A stretch of DNA of 64,000 nucleotides from Sulfurospirillum arsenophilum NBRC 109478. Its GTDB lineage: Bacteria; Campylobacterota; Campylobacteria; Campylobacterales; Sulfurospirillaceae. The stretch spans positions 1-64,000 of the forward strand of contig NZ_BBQF01000005.1 in the NCBI RefSeq assembly GCF_000813345.1. The letters run 5' to 3'. The notes beneath the pieces are model-generated. The model did no database searches, was not told where the DNA came from, and worked only from the letters and a program-made list of their open reading frames with translations. Positions 8,786 through 18,597 of the stretch are shown here, piece by piece. Numbering within the stretch: the first letter of the stretch is position 1; every line of letters begins with the position of its first letter. Both the position numbers and the translations under genes were made by a program.

Positions 8786-10372
8786 ATGCAAAAATTTAAA
8801 AAAACATCCTTTCTCCATGAAGAATTATTGCTCAAAATACTCCTATTTTCAACCATGCTGGTTTTAGTAACCTTACTGACCTTTAGCCTCTTTTTGGGGC
8901 ATATTTTAAAAGAACTGATGGAAGAACAGATAGGTCAACGTGCCCTTGCTATCTCCAAAACCATCTCTTTGATGCCTGAAGTCATCGCATTGGTCGAACA
9001 AAAAGATCCACAGGGTCGTTTGATGAGCATCATTGATCCACTTCAAGCTTCTATTGATGCGAGGTTTATTGTGATTGGAGATAACGACTCCATTCGACTT
9101 ACCCATCCTACTAAAGAGCTTGTGGGAGAATCTATGATAGGCGAAGACAATAGAAAAGCGCTTAAAGAAGGACTCTACTACACCTCAAAAGCCACAGGAA
9201 CACTAGGTCCTTCCATCCGAGGGAAGTCTCCTGTGTTTGGAAAAAATGGTGACATTGTTGGCGTTGTTTCGGTGGGTTATTTGGAGGAGAGCGTACAAGA
9301 AATTATTGCAGAGCGGTATCATCAGTTCCTCATTTATCTTTACGGAGCGATGTTTTTAACTGTTATCATGGCATTTAGCCTCTCACGCAAAATCAAAAAC
9401 TCTCTTTTAGGCTATGAACCCAGTGAAATTAGCCGCCTCTTCCTTGAAAAAGAGGCGATTTTAAATGCCGTCAAAGAAGCGATCATTGCGACCAATACAG
9501 AGGGCGAGATAACGCTCTGCAATGAAGTGGCACAAAGTTATTTTCAGTTGGATGAAAGCACGAAGCAGCCTCCCCTTTCTTTGCAAAAATATCTTTTTAC
9601 ATGTAAAGAGATGAAAGACGTTACCCTTGAGGTAGATGGTGTTGATTATATCTGCAATTTCTCACCCGTAACGCATGAAACCAAAACCGTTGGCATGGTC
9701 GCAAGTTGTCGAAAAAAAGAGGAGATGGATGCGCTGGTGTGGGAGTTAACCCGCGTTAAACAGTATTCGCAGAGACTCAGAGAGAAAAAGCATGAATTCT
9801 CCAACCTTTTACACCTGATCTCAGGGCATATTCAAATAGGAGAATACGACAAAGCCATCGCGTTGATTAGCGAAAACCATCTGCCTGATGAAAAAATTAT
9901 CGAGCAGTTTCAAAACGTGATTCACGATCCTCTCGTCGCTTCTATTTTTATCGGAAAATACTACTTTGCCTTTGACAAAGGGGTCAAAATCATTCTCGAT
10001 GAAAACAGCTTTCTTCAAGAGAGCATTGATCCTTCCATTTCCAAGCATCTTTTAACCATTTTAGGCAATATCATCAACAATGCGATCGATGCAGCCGAAC
10101 TTTCAGAAAAAAAAGAGGTCACGCTCTTTGCCACAGACATTGGCAATGATCTTATTTTTGAAGTGGAAGACTCAGGCTTGGGTATCGAAGAATCCCTCCA
10201 TGAAAAGATTTTTGAAAAAGGCTTCACCACGAAAGGCGAACTGCACAGCGGATACGGTCTCTTTTTTGTTAAAAGTACCTTAGAGTGGCTGGGTGGATTT
10301 GTCTCTTTTGGCAAAGGAAATTATGGTACTATTGTGAGCATTCATATTCCTAAAGGAAGCCGTAATGATTAA
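8786..10372 (+). CDS. CitA/DcuS-family sensor histidine kinase
   Basis: A 528-residue sensor kinase. Two membrane helices (about residues 15-37 and 176-196) flank a periplasmic PAS-like domain with ARFIVIGDND, IRLTHPTKE and SPVFGKNGD, as in citrate and dicarboxylate sensors. A cytoplasmic PAS follows. The dimerisation helix carries KKHEFSNLLH with phospho-His336. The ATPase domain has NIINNAIDA (N box), DSGLGIEES, and GYGLFFVKS. I chose ATG 8786, preceded by AAAGGAA; an in-frame start at 8678 would add unconserved residues. It is divergent from the lyase operon and overlaps the response regulator by 8 bases. It probably senses external citrate, although dicarboxylate sensing cannot be excluded. 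Confidence 0.88.
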   Translation: MQKFKKTSFLHEELLLKILLFSTMLVLVTLLTFSLFLGHILKELMEEQIGQRALAISKTISLMPEVIALVEQKDPQGRLMSIIDPLQASIDARFIVIGDNDSIRLTHPTKELVGESMIGEDNRKALKEGLYYTSKATGTLGPSIRGKSPVFGKNGDIVGVVSVGYLEESVQEIIAERYHQFLIYLYGAMFLTVIMAFSLSRKIKNSLLGYEPSEISRLFLEKEAILNAVKEAIIATNTEGEITLCNEVAQSYFQLDESTKQPPLSLQKYLFTCKEMKDVTLEVDGVDYICNFSPVTHETKTVGMVASCRKKEEMDALVWELTRVKQYSQRLREKKHEFSNLLHLISGHIQIGEYDKAIALISENHLPDEKIIEQFQNVIHDPLVASIFIGKYYFAFDKGVKIILDENSFLQESIDPSISKHLLTILGNIINNAIDAAELSEKKEVTLFATDIGNDLIFEVEDSGLGIEESLHEKIFEKGFTTKGELHSGYGLFFVKSTLEWLGGFVSFGKGNYGTIVSIHIPKGSRND

Positions 10373-11051
10373 AGTTTTGATTGCTGAAGATGATCCAAGA
10401 ATTGCGCTTTTGCACCAAAGTATGGTGGAAAAAATAGCCAATTTTGAAGTGATTGCCATCGCAAATACCATCAGCGAACTCAAAGAGTACATCGAACTCA
10501 TGCGCCCTGATCTGCTTCTTTTAGATGTCTATTTTCCCGATGGCAATGGAATTGATTTTCTAAGCTGGATGCGAAGCAATGCTGTCCACACCGATGTTAT
10601 CCTCATCACCGCCGCCAAAGAGATGGCATCGTTAGAGAAGTCTTTGCGGTATGGTGTTTTTGACTATCTCATCAAACCCATTATGTTTTACCGCTTCCAA
10701 TCTTCTTTGCAAAAATTTCATGACTACAAAGAGAAAGTCATCTCCCAAGAAGAGCTCTCCCAAAGCAAAGTCGATGCGTTTTTCAACAAAACCTTGCAAC
10801 CTACTAAACCTTTACATGTAGGATTACCTAAAGGGGTAGATGGTATTACGTTGGAAAAGATTTTGAGTGCTTTACACCAAAGCCAAGCTTTTTTCTCAGC
10901 GAGTGAAATTGCAGAAATATTAGGAATTAACCGCACGACTGCACGTAGGTATTTGGAGTATTTGGTCTCTGAAGCCAAAGTTGAAGTTGACTCTCTGTAC
11001 GGCTCGGTGGGTCGTCCTGAGCGTAAGTACAGGCTCAAGACGACAGAATAA
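10365..11051 (+). CDS. CitB/DcuR-family response regulator
   Basis: A 228-residue two-domain regulator. The receiver domain has AEDDPRIA at the N-terminus, phospho-acceptor Asp54 in LLLLDVYFPDGNG, and the Lys of LIKPI. The C-terminal region has a helix-turn-helix, FSASEIAEILGINRTTARRYLEYL, typical of CitB/DcuR regulators. It overlaps the kinase gene by 8 bases, so the two are translated together. It probably activates the divergent citrate lyase operon and the convergent citrate transporter. Target sites are unproven; candidate repeats are annotated separately. Confidence 0.9.
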   Translation: MIKVLIAEDDPRIALLHQSMVEKIANFEVIAIANTISELKEYIELMRPDLLLLDVYFPDGNGIDFLSWMRSNAVHTDVILITAAKEMASLEKSLRYGVFDYLIKPIMFYRFQSSLQKFHDYKEKVISQEELSQSKVDAFFNKTLQPTKPLHVGLPKGVDGITLEKILSALHQSQAFFSASEIAEILGINRTTARRYLEYLVSEAKVEVDSLYGSVGRPERKYRLKTTE

Positions 11052-11066
11052 TATTGCTACGTCTAC

Positions 11067-12530
11067 TTAGCGGACTGCTAACATAATAGGCGCACTAATA
11101 CCTAACAATGCAACAATAAATATGGTTCCAAATATAAAACCAAGCTTCCAAAAATCTCTACCCGTAATATACCCAGCACCATAATACAGTGGAGCAGGAC
11201 CTGTTGCATACGGTGTAATAACCCCCATAATACCATGTGTCATAGCAAGAAGCAATGCAAACTCTTTGATTGGCATACCTGGAACACTCATACCAACGGC
11301 AAGCATAACAGGCATCATCGCTGTTGCATGAGGAGTTGTGCTGGCAAACATGTAATGCGAAAAGAAATAAATGGCTACAAGCACATACATCGCAACAATA
11401 GGTGAAAAACCTTCCATATAAGAGGCTACTCCGTTGTCAAACCAATGGATAAAACCCGTACGTGAAAGTCCTTCTGCTAGTGACACCAAAAAAGCGAGTA
11501 GTACGATGGTATTCCAAGCGGTCTTGTTACCAGCGATGTCATCCCATTTAACAATTTTTAAAATCATCATGAATGAAACCGCCACAAGTGCTACGGTGGT
11601 GGCATTAATGATGTTCGCACCAAATATCCAAAATAATATCGCTGTAAAAACAATCAGTCCTAGCATAATTTCATTAAGCGTAATTTTTCCCATTTTTTCT
11701 AACTCGCTAGCTGCCCACTTTGGCACTGCTTCACCTTCTTTAATTTCAGGTGGATAAATCCAATAGATCAAGAGTGGCAGTAAAAGTAACATAACGATAC
11801 CAAAAGGTGCTGCTGCAAAAAACCAGTCTGTCCATGAAATTTCAACTTTGGTGATTTTTTTGATAATCTCGACACACAGTAGGTTTGGTGCTAAAGCCGT
11901 CAAAAACATAGAGCTTGTAACAGCTGTTGTTGAAAAAGCAACCCACATAACATACCCGCCTATTTTTCGTGATGATGGATCGTTTGGTTTTGAATCATAC
12001 AACGGTGGTAAATTGCGCACAATTGGGAAAATGATGCCACCACTACGTGCCGTATTCGAAGACGTAAAGGGTGCAACAAGTGCATCAGAGAGCATAACCG
12101 CATAGCCAAGCAGAAGCGTTCTTCGTCCCATGAGTTTAACCAACATCAAGGCGATACGTCGTCCAAGTCCTGATTTTTCATAACCGAGTGCAAACGTGAA
12201 AGCTGCAAACACAAGCCAAACTGTTGTACTACTCCAACCCGTGAGCATCCATTTAATCGCTTGTTCTGGCGCTTTAAATTTTGGATTTGCAAGCTCTTTT
12301 GCGCTAAAAAGCACCCAAGGGGCGAAAACGGTAACAATGGTCGCACCCATAAGACCAACCGCTGCAAAAGTGAATGATTCCATCACTAATGCCGCTATGG
12401 TACCTGCAAAGATAGCAAAGAAATACCAAGCGTGTTGCTCAAGTCCTGAAGGGGCAGGAGAGAGCGCAATACCAAGAGTAACTACAATTGGTAGCAAGGA
12501 TATCCATCGAAATTTTGAAACATTTTCCAT
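11067..12530 (-). CDS. DASS-family citrate/dicarboxylate antiporter (CitT-like)
   Basis: A 487-residue inner-membrane transporter with about twelve hydrophobic segments. Family signatures are SNTARSGGIIFPIVRNLPPL (substrate and Na+ site loop), IYPPEIKEGEAVPKWA, and the second-repeat TTPHATAMMPVMLAVG. E. coli CitT and TtdT exchange citrate or tartrate for succinate, and context makes citrate/succinate exchange the likely role. It converges on the response regulator with 15 bases between stops and has its own upstream region of 292 bases, so it is probably a separate transcript controlled with the lyase operon. Confidence 0.88.
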   Translation of the reverse strand: MENVSKFRWISLLPIVVTLGIALSPAPSGLEQHAWYFFAIFAGTIAALVMESFTFAAVGLMGATIVTVFAPWVLFSAKELANPKFKAPEQAIKWMLTGWSSTTVWLVFAAFTFALGYEKSGLGRRIALMLVKLMGRRTLLLGYAVMLSDALVAPFTSSNTARSGGIIFPIVRNLPPLYDSKPNDPSSRKIGGYVMWVAFSTTAVTSSMFLTALAPNLLCVEIIKKITKVEISWTDWFFAAAPFGIVMLLLLPLLIYWIYPPEIKEGEAVPKWAASELEKMGKITLNEIMLGLIVFTAILFWIFGANIINATTVALVAVSFMMILKIVKWDDIAGNKTAWNTIVLLAFLVSLAEGLSRTGFIHWFDNGVASYMEGFSPIVAMYVLVAIYFFSHYMFASTTPHATAMMPVMLAVGMSVPGMPIKEFALLLAMTHGIMGVITPYATGPAPLYYGAGYITGRDFWKLGFIFGTIFIVALLGISAPIMLAVR

Positions 12531-12633
12531 TTAATTCATTCTCCTTTTGCTGTAATGCCTCATATCGTAGCACTTTTAGAAATACATAAGCAATATAAAA
12601 GACATTAGCTGTTTTTTTAGTATTTTGGCTATT

Positions 12634-12643
12634 GTGTGCACAC
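12634..12643. promoter_or_regulatory. Perfect 10-base palindrome upstream of the citrate transporter
   Basis: GTGTGCACAC lies about 104 bases upstream of the transporter start, in the 292-base divergent gap (12531-12822) between the transporter and the hybrid kinase. It may be an operator for either gene. The same gap has a -10-like TATACT at 12788-12793 serving the kinase; I see nothing else structured in it. Confidence 0.3.
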
Positions 12644-12822
12644 TGTTAAATGCTACATTTTGTTACATATATTTCATAAAGACTCATGATGGAGTATATT
12701 TTCCTAGGGTACGTTTCTAAATAATTTTATAAAGAATAATTTAATTTATTGAGAAGTAAATTCAAATAGGATTAAAGAAGATCGCGTTATACTAATTTTA
12801 ACACGACTCTAAGGTTCAACCA

Positions 12823-15800
12823 ATGATGAGAAGATGGGTGTTTTTTATTACGTTTCTAGCCATACTCTTTGCCCCAATGACGGGGCTAGCATCTTCCAAA
12901 AAAGAGATTCTACTTCCTAAACAAACGCTTGTGTACAGCCAAAGTTCATGGGAACCACTTGTGATTGTCAATGATGAGCATATAAGCGGTATGATCACAG
13001 ACTACCTCACTCTTTTAGAAAAAAAAACTAACCTTAACTTCACTTATACGTTCCATAACACTTGGGATCAAGTGCTCCAAGAGTTTAACGCAGGTGCTTT
13101 GGACATTCTTCCTGGGATTATTACCAAAGATGTATCGCCTAATGTAGTAACAACCAAACCTTTTTTGCGCTTTAACCTCGTTTTAGCAGCCCTCAAATCA
13201 AACAATTTCATCAGCGATCTTAGAGAAGTTCAAAAACAAAACCTTGTCATTGCGGTTGGTGAGCATTCATCTGTTCAACATTATTTGCAAGACAATTATC
13301 CAGATATAAAAACGTATGTCGTTAAAAATACCCAAGAAGGGTTATTGGCAGTTGAGCATAAAAAAGCTGACCTCTTCTTGGAAATGGCGCCTGTTGTCAG
13401 TGAAGCACTGCAAAACAGCGGACTTTCAAACATCAAAATTGTAGGTATTTTAAAAGACAAATTTGAACTTGTGATGGCAATTCAAGATGCATCATTACTG
13501 TCTCTGATTAATCAAGGCATTGATGCCATTACGGACGTAGAAAAAGAGAGGCTCACTAAACGGTATATCAAAATAAATGTTCAAGAAAAAGTCGACTACT
13601 CTTTAAGCTTTAAGATTGTTACGATAGGTATTTTTATCGTGATCGGTTTCATCGTATGGCTTTCCATTCTCAAACGTGAGATTCGTAAACGTAAACTGGC
13701 TGAAACCAAAGTGAGTTATACCAATCAACGATTGCATCGTGCAGCAGAAGAGCTTAAAATTGCTATGGCAAAAACAGCCTACGCACATCAAGCTAAAAGT
13801 CAATTTTTAGCCAACATGAGTCATGAAATTCGCACCCCTATGAATACCATCATCGGGATGACAGAGCTTATTTTACGCAAAGATTTACCTGAAAAAGAGC
13901 GCCACTACCTTAGCAAAGTTGCGGAAGCAGGACATCATCTTTTGGACATTATCAACGATATTTTAGATTTTTCAAAAATAGAAGCCAACAAAATTCAACT
14001 CGAAGCCATTCCATTTCAACTCGAAGAGCTCATCGTGTCCGTCACAGATCTTATAAGCATGCGTGCCCAGCAAAAAGGGTTAGAGCTGCTTATAGATATG
14101 GGAAATGTCACCGCACATCGCTACCGTGGAGATCCCTTACGTCTTAAACAAATTCTGCTCAACCTTGTTGCTAACGCTGTAAAGTTTACTCCTAAGGGCG
14201 AGGTTATCATCCGTCTTAAAGCCTTGGAAGAGAACAATGGTATCCAAAAAATCCGTTTTGAGATCAAAGATACAGGCATAGGAATTACGCCTGAACAAAT
14301 AAAATACCTTTTTAACGCTTTTTCTCAAGCAGATATGTCCACCACGCGTAATTATGGAGGGACAGGACTAGGTCTTACCATCGCACAAGGGCTGGTACTC
14401 ATGATGGGAGGAGAGATTCAGTGCGAGAGTGTTTTTGGCGAGGGAAGTACGTTTTGGTTTGAAATTCCTTTGCACATCGATGCTTCGTTTATCGCTCCAA
14501 CACAGCCCTTAATCACAAAAGCCCTCAACGTCTTGATCGTAGATGACAATGAAACAGCTCTCGAAATTTTCTCTGAAATTTTATACCATTTTGGCATTGG
14601 ATGCGTTACATGTAAAAGTGCAAAAGAGGCTTTGGATCTTTTAAATAACGGTTTTCAAGCCGATGTGGCGATTATTGACTGGAAGATGGAAGGGATGGAT
14701 GGCATTACGCTATTCCAGCTCATAGAACAACGCTATGAGCATCAAATTGCATCCATTATGATGGTAACCGCGTATGATAAAGAAGAACTTATCGCTAAAT
14801 TGGGAATCGATCAACCCTATGCCGTATTGGTGAAGCCGATCACCGCTTCTACCCTTTTTGACACTCTTATCAGTATGTACGGGCACAAGCGTCTTATTGA
14901 ACCATTACATCACGCACATGAAACGCAGGTTATTCAGTCTTTAGATGGCATCACGGTATTGCTCGTAGAAGACAATCCAAGTAATCAAGAGGTAGCACAA
15001 GAACTTCTCAACGAAGTGGGGATTATTGTCTATATTGTCAACAATGGGCAAGAAGCGCTTGAATGGCTCATTGAAAATCCATTACCGGATCTTATTTTGA
15101 TGGATTGCCAGATGCCTATCTTAGATGGTTTTGAAGCAACACGCAAAATTAGAAGTGAACTCAAACTCACGTTGCCTATCGTTGCGATGACTGCCAATGT
15201 AATGAAAGGTGATGAGGAGCGCTGTTATGCATCAGGAATGAATGGCTACGTTCCAAAACCGGTGGACTCTCAAAAACTCCTTCAAGAAATCGCACGCTTT
15301 TGCCATAAAACAGCATCAATACCTCCTGTATGCACATCTTCTTCAGATAACTTTGCACTCGAAGGTATCAACAGTCTTCAAGCCATTTCACGCCTTGGAG
15401 GCAATGCAAAACTCTATCGCCAACTGCTGAAAAGTTTTGCCAAAGATCAAGTACACTTTATGCAAACCTATCGCAACTATGTTGTCGCCAATGACCTTGA
15501 TGGCGCTAAAAGGTTGTGTCATACGCTCAAAGGCATTGCAGGAACGCTTGGTATGGAAGAGCTCTCGGCATTGGCAGAACAAGCTGAACGCTCTTTGCAT
15601 CCTATAGACAACGATGCGCCACTGCTAGAAGCTATTGACATAAAGATTCGCTCTTTAAGTGCCATTATTCAAGCCCTTTCTACTCAAGTAGAGCCTTTTG
15701 GAACCTTTACTTCCATTGAAAATGAGACACTGCAAAAGCTTATCGAAAAGCTGAAAAGCTCTGATGCAACAGCACTGGATGATGCCATGATGCTTTCACA

Positions 15801-15918
15801 ATCCACCGATGAAAAACTCCTCGAGGCTTTTGAGCAGATCAAAGCCTTCGAGTTTGAAAATGCTATAGCACTGATTGAGCCATTACTGAATCAAAACACA
15901 CCTAAAAAGGCGGACTAA
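12823..15918 (+). CDS. Hybrid sensor histidine kinase with periplasmic solute-binding sensor, two receivers and Hpt domain (BvgS/EvgS-like)
   Basis: A 1031-residue protein. A signal peptide (residues 1-23) precedes a periplasmic SBP_bac_3-type domain (about 30-255: KQTLVYSQSSWEPLVI...GALDILPGI) and one membrane helix (about 262-284). Then come HisKA with SHEIRTPMN (phospho-His334), an HATPase domain (NLVANAVKFTP, GGTGLGL), receiver 1 with Asp619 (IIDWKME), receiver 2 with Asp761 (LMDCQMPILDG), and an Hpt domain with CHTLKGIAG (His900). This is a full phosphorelay chain. The probable ligand is an amino acid or small organic molecule. The output is probably the REC-HD-GYP protein encoded 5 bases downstream. 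ATG 12823 or 12826 could start; AAGG lies upstream of both. Confidence 0.9.
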   Translation: MMRRWVFFITFLAILFAPMTGLASSKKEILLPKQTLVYSQSSWEPLVIVNDEHISGMITDYLTLLEKKTNLNFTYTFHNTWDQVLQEFNAGALDILPGIITKDVSPNVVTTKPFLRFNLVLAALKSNNFISDLREVQKQNLVIAVGEHSSVQHYLQDNYPDIKTYVVKNTQEGLLAVEHKKADLFLEMAPVVSEALQNSGLSNIKIVGILKDKFELVMAIQDASLLSLINQGIDAITDVEKERLTKRYIKINVQEKVDYSLSFKIVTIGIFIVIGFIVWLSILKREIRKRKLAETKVSYTNQRLHRAAEELKIAMAKTAYAHQAKSQFLANMSHEIRTPMNTIIGMTELILRKDLPEKERHYLSKVAEAGHHLLDIINDILDFSKIEANKIQLEAIPFQLEELIVSVTDLISMRAQQKGLELLIDMGNVTAHRYRGDPLRLKQILLNLVANAVKFTPKGEVIIRLKALEENNGIQKIRFEIKDTGIGITPEQIKYLFNAFSQADMSTTRNYGGTGLGLTIAQGLVLMMGGEIQCESVFGEGSTFWFEIPLHIDASFIAPTQPLITKALNVLIVDDNETALEIFSEILYHFGIGCVTCKSAKEALDLLNNGFQADVAIIDWKMEGMDGITLFQLIEQRYEHQIASIMMVTAYDKEELIAKLGIDQPYAVLVKPITASTLFDTLISMYGHKRLIEPLHHAHETQVIQSLDGITVLLVEDNPSNQEVAQELLNEVGIIVYIVNNGQEALEWLIENPLPDLILMDCQMPILDGFEATRKIRSELKLTLPIVAMTANVMKGDEERCYASGMNGYVPKPVDSQKLLQEIARFCHKTASIPPVCTSSSDNFALEGINSLQAISRLGGNAKLYRQLLKSFAKDQVHFMQTYRNYVVANDLDGAKRLCHTLKGIAGTLGMEELSALAEQAERSLHPIDNDAPLLEAIDIKIRSLSAIIQALSTQVEPFGTFTSIENETLQKLIEKLKSSDATALDDAMMLSQSTDEKLLEAFEQIKAFEFENAIALIEPLLNQNTPKKAD

Positions 15919-15923
15919 ATCCT

Positions 15924-16973
15924 ATGGAAACCATTCTTATTGTCGATGACACCCCTGAAAATCTGGTAATTCTAAGCGAAATTCTTAAGCCTTTTTACAA
16001 AGTTAAAGTAGCCAACAGTGGCATTAAAGCGATGAACCTTATCGCTTCAGGAGACATTCCCGATCTGATTTTACTGGACATCATGATGCCAGAAATGAGT
16101 GGCTACGAAGTCTGTAAAAAACTCAAAAATGATCCACTAACGCGCAATATTCCTATTATTTTTGTTACGGCATTGAGCGACTGTGAAGATGAGGCTGAAG
16201 GTTTAGGGCTAGGAGCCATTGATTACATCACAAAGCCTGTTCATTCGTCCATTGTTTTAGCACGGGTTAATACGCAAATGACCCTCCTTCAATACCAACG
16301 AAATCTGGAACAAAAACTGGAAGAGCGTACCGAAGAGATCGTCCTTACGCGCATGGAAGTCATCCGACAATTAGGGCGAGCTGCTGAGTACAAAGACAAT
16401 GAGACAGGGACACACATTTTGCGTATGAGTGCTTATACCAAAATCATTTCCAAAAAAATTGGCTTGGATAATGTACGAGCTGAACTTATTTTTCTCTCTG
16501 CGCCAATGCATGATATCGGGAAAATCGGAACACCCGATCATATCTTGCGCAAAGAGAGTGGACTTACACCCGAAGAGTGGGAAATCGTCAAAGCACATCC
16601 ACTGAATGGTGCAGAGATTATTGGCAATCATCAATCCGCCCTACTTCAAACGGCACGCGTTGTAGCACTTACACACCATGAACGCTTTGATGGAACGGGT
16701 TATCCTTATGGCATTAAAGGGTTTGATATTCCTCTCGCTGGGCGCATTGTAGCCATTGCTGATGTCTTTGATGCCTTAACATCCCAGCGTCCTTACAAAG
16801 AGCCTTGGAACTTAGATCGAGCTGTTGAGTATCTTGTCGCGCAAAAAGGGAAGCATTTTGATCCTGAGCTTGTCGATGCCTTTTTAGCGTGTATGGATGA
16901 GATCAAAGAGGTTATGGTAAAATTCCACGATGAGCCAGAAGCACTATCAAACTCTTTACATGTAAAGAGTTAG
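15924..16973 (+). CDS. REC-HD-GYP response regulator, cyclic-di-GMP phosphodiesterase
   Basis: A 349-residue regulator. The N-terminal receiver has VDDTPENL and phospho-acceptor Asp52 in LILLDIMMPEMSG. A coiled linker of about 30 residues follows, then an HD-GYP domain with APMHDIGKIG (HD metal ligands) and HHERFDGTGYPYGIKG (the GYP motif). Such enzymes hydrolyse c-di-GMP to GMP. It sits 5 bases after the hybrid kinase and is its likely phosphotransfer target, linking an external signal to c-di-GMP breakdown. The last codons (SLHVKS) are built on a copy of TTTACATGTAAA at 16955-16966. It converges on the MFS gene and overlaps it by 4 bases. Confidence 0.9.
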   Translation: METILIVDDTPENLVILSEILKPFYKVKVANSGIKAMNLIASGDIPDLILLDIMMPEMSGYEVCKKLKNDPLTRNIPIIFVTALSDCEDEAEGLGLGAIDYITKPVHSSIVLARVNTQMTLLQYQRNLEQKLEERTEEIVLTRMEVIRQLGRAAEYKDNETGTHILRMSAYTKIISKKIGLDNVRAELIFLSAPMHDIGKIGTPDHILRKESGLTPEEWEIVKAHPLNGAEIIGNHQSALLQTARVVALTHHERFDGTGYPYGIKGFDIPLAGRIVAIADVFDALTSQRPYKEPWNLDRAVEYLVAQKGKHFDPELVDAFLACMDEIKEVMVKFHDEPEALSNSLHVKS

Positions 16974-18163
16974 GAACGTAGGGACTGTTGTAATCTGGCT
17001 GCAAAAAAGAGGGTTGCAATTACGGTTAATGCTAAAAGTCCTAAAAAGACGTGCCATCCTAAATACTCATAAAAAACACCCGGAGCAAATGTTCCAAACG
17101 TTCCACCCGCATAGTAAAACGAAAGATAAAGTCCATTAGAGATAGCACGTTTTTCATGAGCAAGTTTGCTAATAAGTCCAGAGGAAACCGAATGAATAAT
17201 GAAAAAGCCTGCGCAAAAGACAAACATTCCACCAAACATCACTAAATAATCATTGATATGAAAGATCTGCAATCCGATAAGATAGGTTAAAATCCCAAAA
17301 ATAATCGTCTTCGTCTCATTGCCAAAAAGACGAATCATCCACAAAATACGAATGGAGATAATAAAACCAATGATATAACCCGCATACATCATGCCCACCT
17401 TACCATAACCCATGGTTGAACTGAATGTTTTGAGTTGAAAAGGAATAAAGTTAAGCAGCGCTTGAAACACAAAAAAGATGAAAAACATCATGGCATAAAT
17501 ATTAAAAAATATTTTATTTTTGAGGACACCTAACACTTGAGAAAGTTTAGGCTTCACAAAATCTACTTTAACCTCTTCACTTAAAAAACTCAGAGCGCCA
17601 AACATGACGATGAGCGCAATGCCTAAAAGCACAAAAAAGAGTCTCCAGCCAAAAAAATCACTGAGAAGTCCTGAGAGTAAACGCCCAATGAAACCACCCA
17701 AGATGGTCGCACCGATGTAATAGCCTATGGCTTGTTGCACCTTCTCTTTAGGTGTAATAAAACTGATATAACTCATCAAAGAGGTAAGCACAGCTGGAAT
17801 TAAAATACCCTGTAAAGCACGAATGGCTAAAAGCACAGGATACGTGTCGCTCCATGCAAAACAGAGTTCTAAAATGCCCAACATTAAGACAGCATTTCTC
17901 AAAAAGAGTTTAGACGAAAAGGTTTCTAAGATGTAGCCATAAAAGATCGGTGCAAACCCTAAAGGAAGCATGATGACCGTTGTAAAGATGACCGCTTCAA
18001 AACGACTTAAGCTAAATTCTTTTTCAAAAAGGGGTTGAATGGGCTGTACCGCATAAAGGGTACAAAGGGTAAGAATCGTACAGGTGTAAATAATAAGAAG
18101 TTGATGCGTAGAGAGAAAATGAGAAAGAAAGCTAATGCTTCCTTTTCTATTTGTAGGTGTCAA
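16970..18163 (-). CDS. Major facilitator superfamily transporter
   Basis: A protein of about 397 residues with twelve hydrophobic segments. It has an MFS loop (GLLSDFFGWRLFF), the N-terminal segment YAVQPIQPLFEKEFSLS, and paired sixfold halves (YYIGATILGGFIGRLLSG; FYYAGGTFGTFAPG). It resembles drug or metabolite exporters of the YnfM/AraJ type; the substrate is unknown. There is no good ATG near the N-terminus. I chose TTG 18163, preceded by GGGA; TTG 18214 is the longest option. Either start overlaps the 3' end of the phosphoribosyltransferase gene, which suggests coupling. Confidence 0.78.
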   Translation of the reverse strand: MTPTNRKGSISFLSHFLSTHQLLIIYTCTILTLCTLYAVQPIQPLFEKEFSLSRFEAVIFTTVIMLPLGFAPIFYGYILETFSSKLFLRNAVLMLGILELCFAWSDTYPVLLAIRALQGILIPAVLTSLMSYISFITPKEKVQQAIGYYIGATILGGFIGRLLSGLLSDFFGWRLFFVLLGIALIVMFGALSFLSEEVKVDFVKPKLSQVLGVLKNKIFFNIYAMMFFIFFVFQALLNFIPFQLKTFSSTMGYGKVGMMYAGYIIGFIISIRILWMIRLFGNETKTIIFGILTYLIGLQIFHINDYLVMFGGMFVFCAGFFIIHSVSSGLISKLAHEKRAISNGLYLSFYYAGGTFGTFAPGVFYEYLGWHVFLGLLALTVIATLFFAARLQQSLRS

Positions 18164-18596
18164 TCTGAAAATCCCAGAAAAACTCGATCCACTCAGTGGT
18201 TTCTCGAGCCGCAAAATCTGGGCGAAGCAGTGCTTTTTCTTTATAGAACACTGCTGCGATTTTAAACTCTACATCGGGGTATTTGGCAGTGAGTACTCGC
18301 TGAATCTCGATCATCGTCTCACCGCTATCGATGATATCATCGACAATGACCACACGTTTTGCTTTGCTCAAATCTGGAATATTAAAAATATTGATGGTAT
18401 CCAGCTTGTGTGTCTCTTCATAGTGAATCGAATTGATGGAGTAAAGCGCTCTCATCTCTAATGCTTCTGCTAAAAAATGCCCTAATGTCATACCACCACG
18501 TGCCACGGCTAAAATAACATCAGGCGCGTAAGGTTTGATCTCTTTTGCCAAATGATTGACGTCAACTTTAAACTCTTCATAACTGTAATAACGCAA
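18147..18596 (-). CDS. Purine-type phosphoribosyltransferase
   Basis: A 149-residue type I PRTase with the PRPP-binding signature RVVIVDDIIDSGETM and an upstream GGMTLGHFLAE loop. It resembles xanthine-guanine or hypoxanthine PRTases in size and motif. It would convert a free purine base plus PRPP to the nucleotide. The adjacent gene encodes an NCS2 purine-base permease with a 1-base gap, so the two probably form a purine uptake and salvage pair. Base specificity cannot be assigned from the sequence. Confidence 0.82.
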   Translation of the reverse strand: MRYYSYEEFKVDVNHLAKEIKPYAPDVILAVARGGMTLGHFLAEALEMRALYSINSIHYEETHKLDTINIFNIPDLSKAKRVVIVDDIIDSGETMIEIQRVLTAKYPDVEFKIAAVFYKEKALLRPDFAARETTEWIEFFWDFQIDTYK

Positions 18597-18597
18597 A

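Noticed and set aside
10811-10822. TTTACATGTAGG, also TTTACATGTACC (37905) and CTACATGTAAA (50399)
   Set aside because: These keep only the central TACATGTA. They may be decayed copies, but were left out of the count to keep it strict.
12196-12534. A plus-strand open frame of 112 codons before the hybrid kinase
   Set aside because: It is antisense to the 5' end of the citrate transporter, which has clear membrane helices and a good start.
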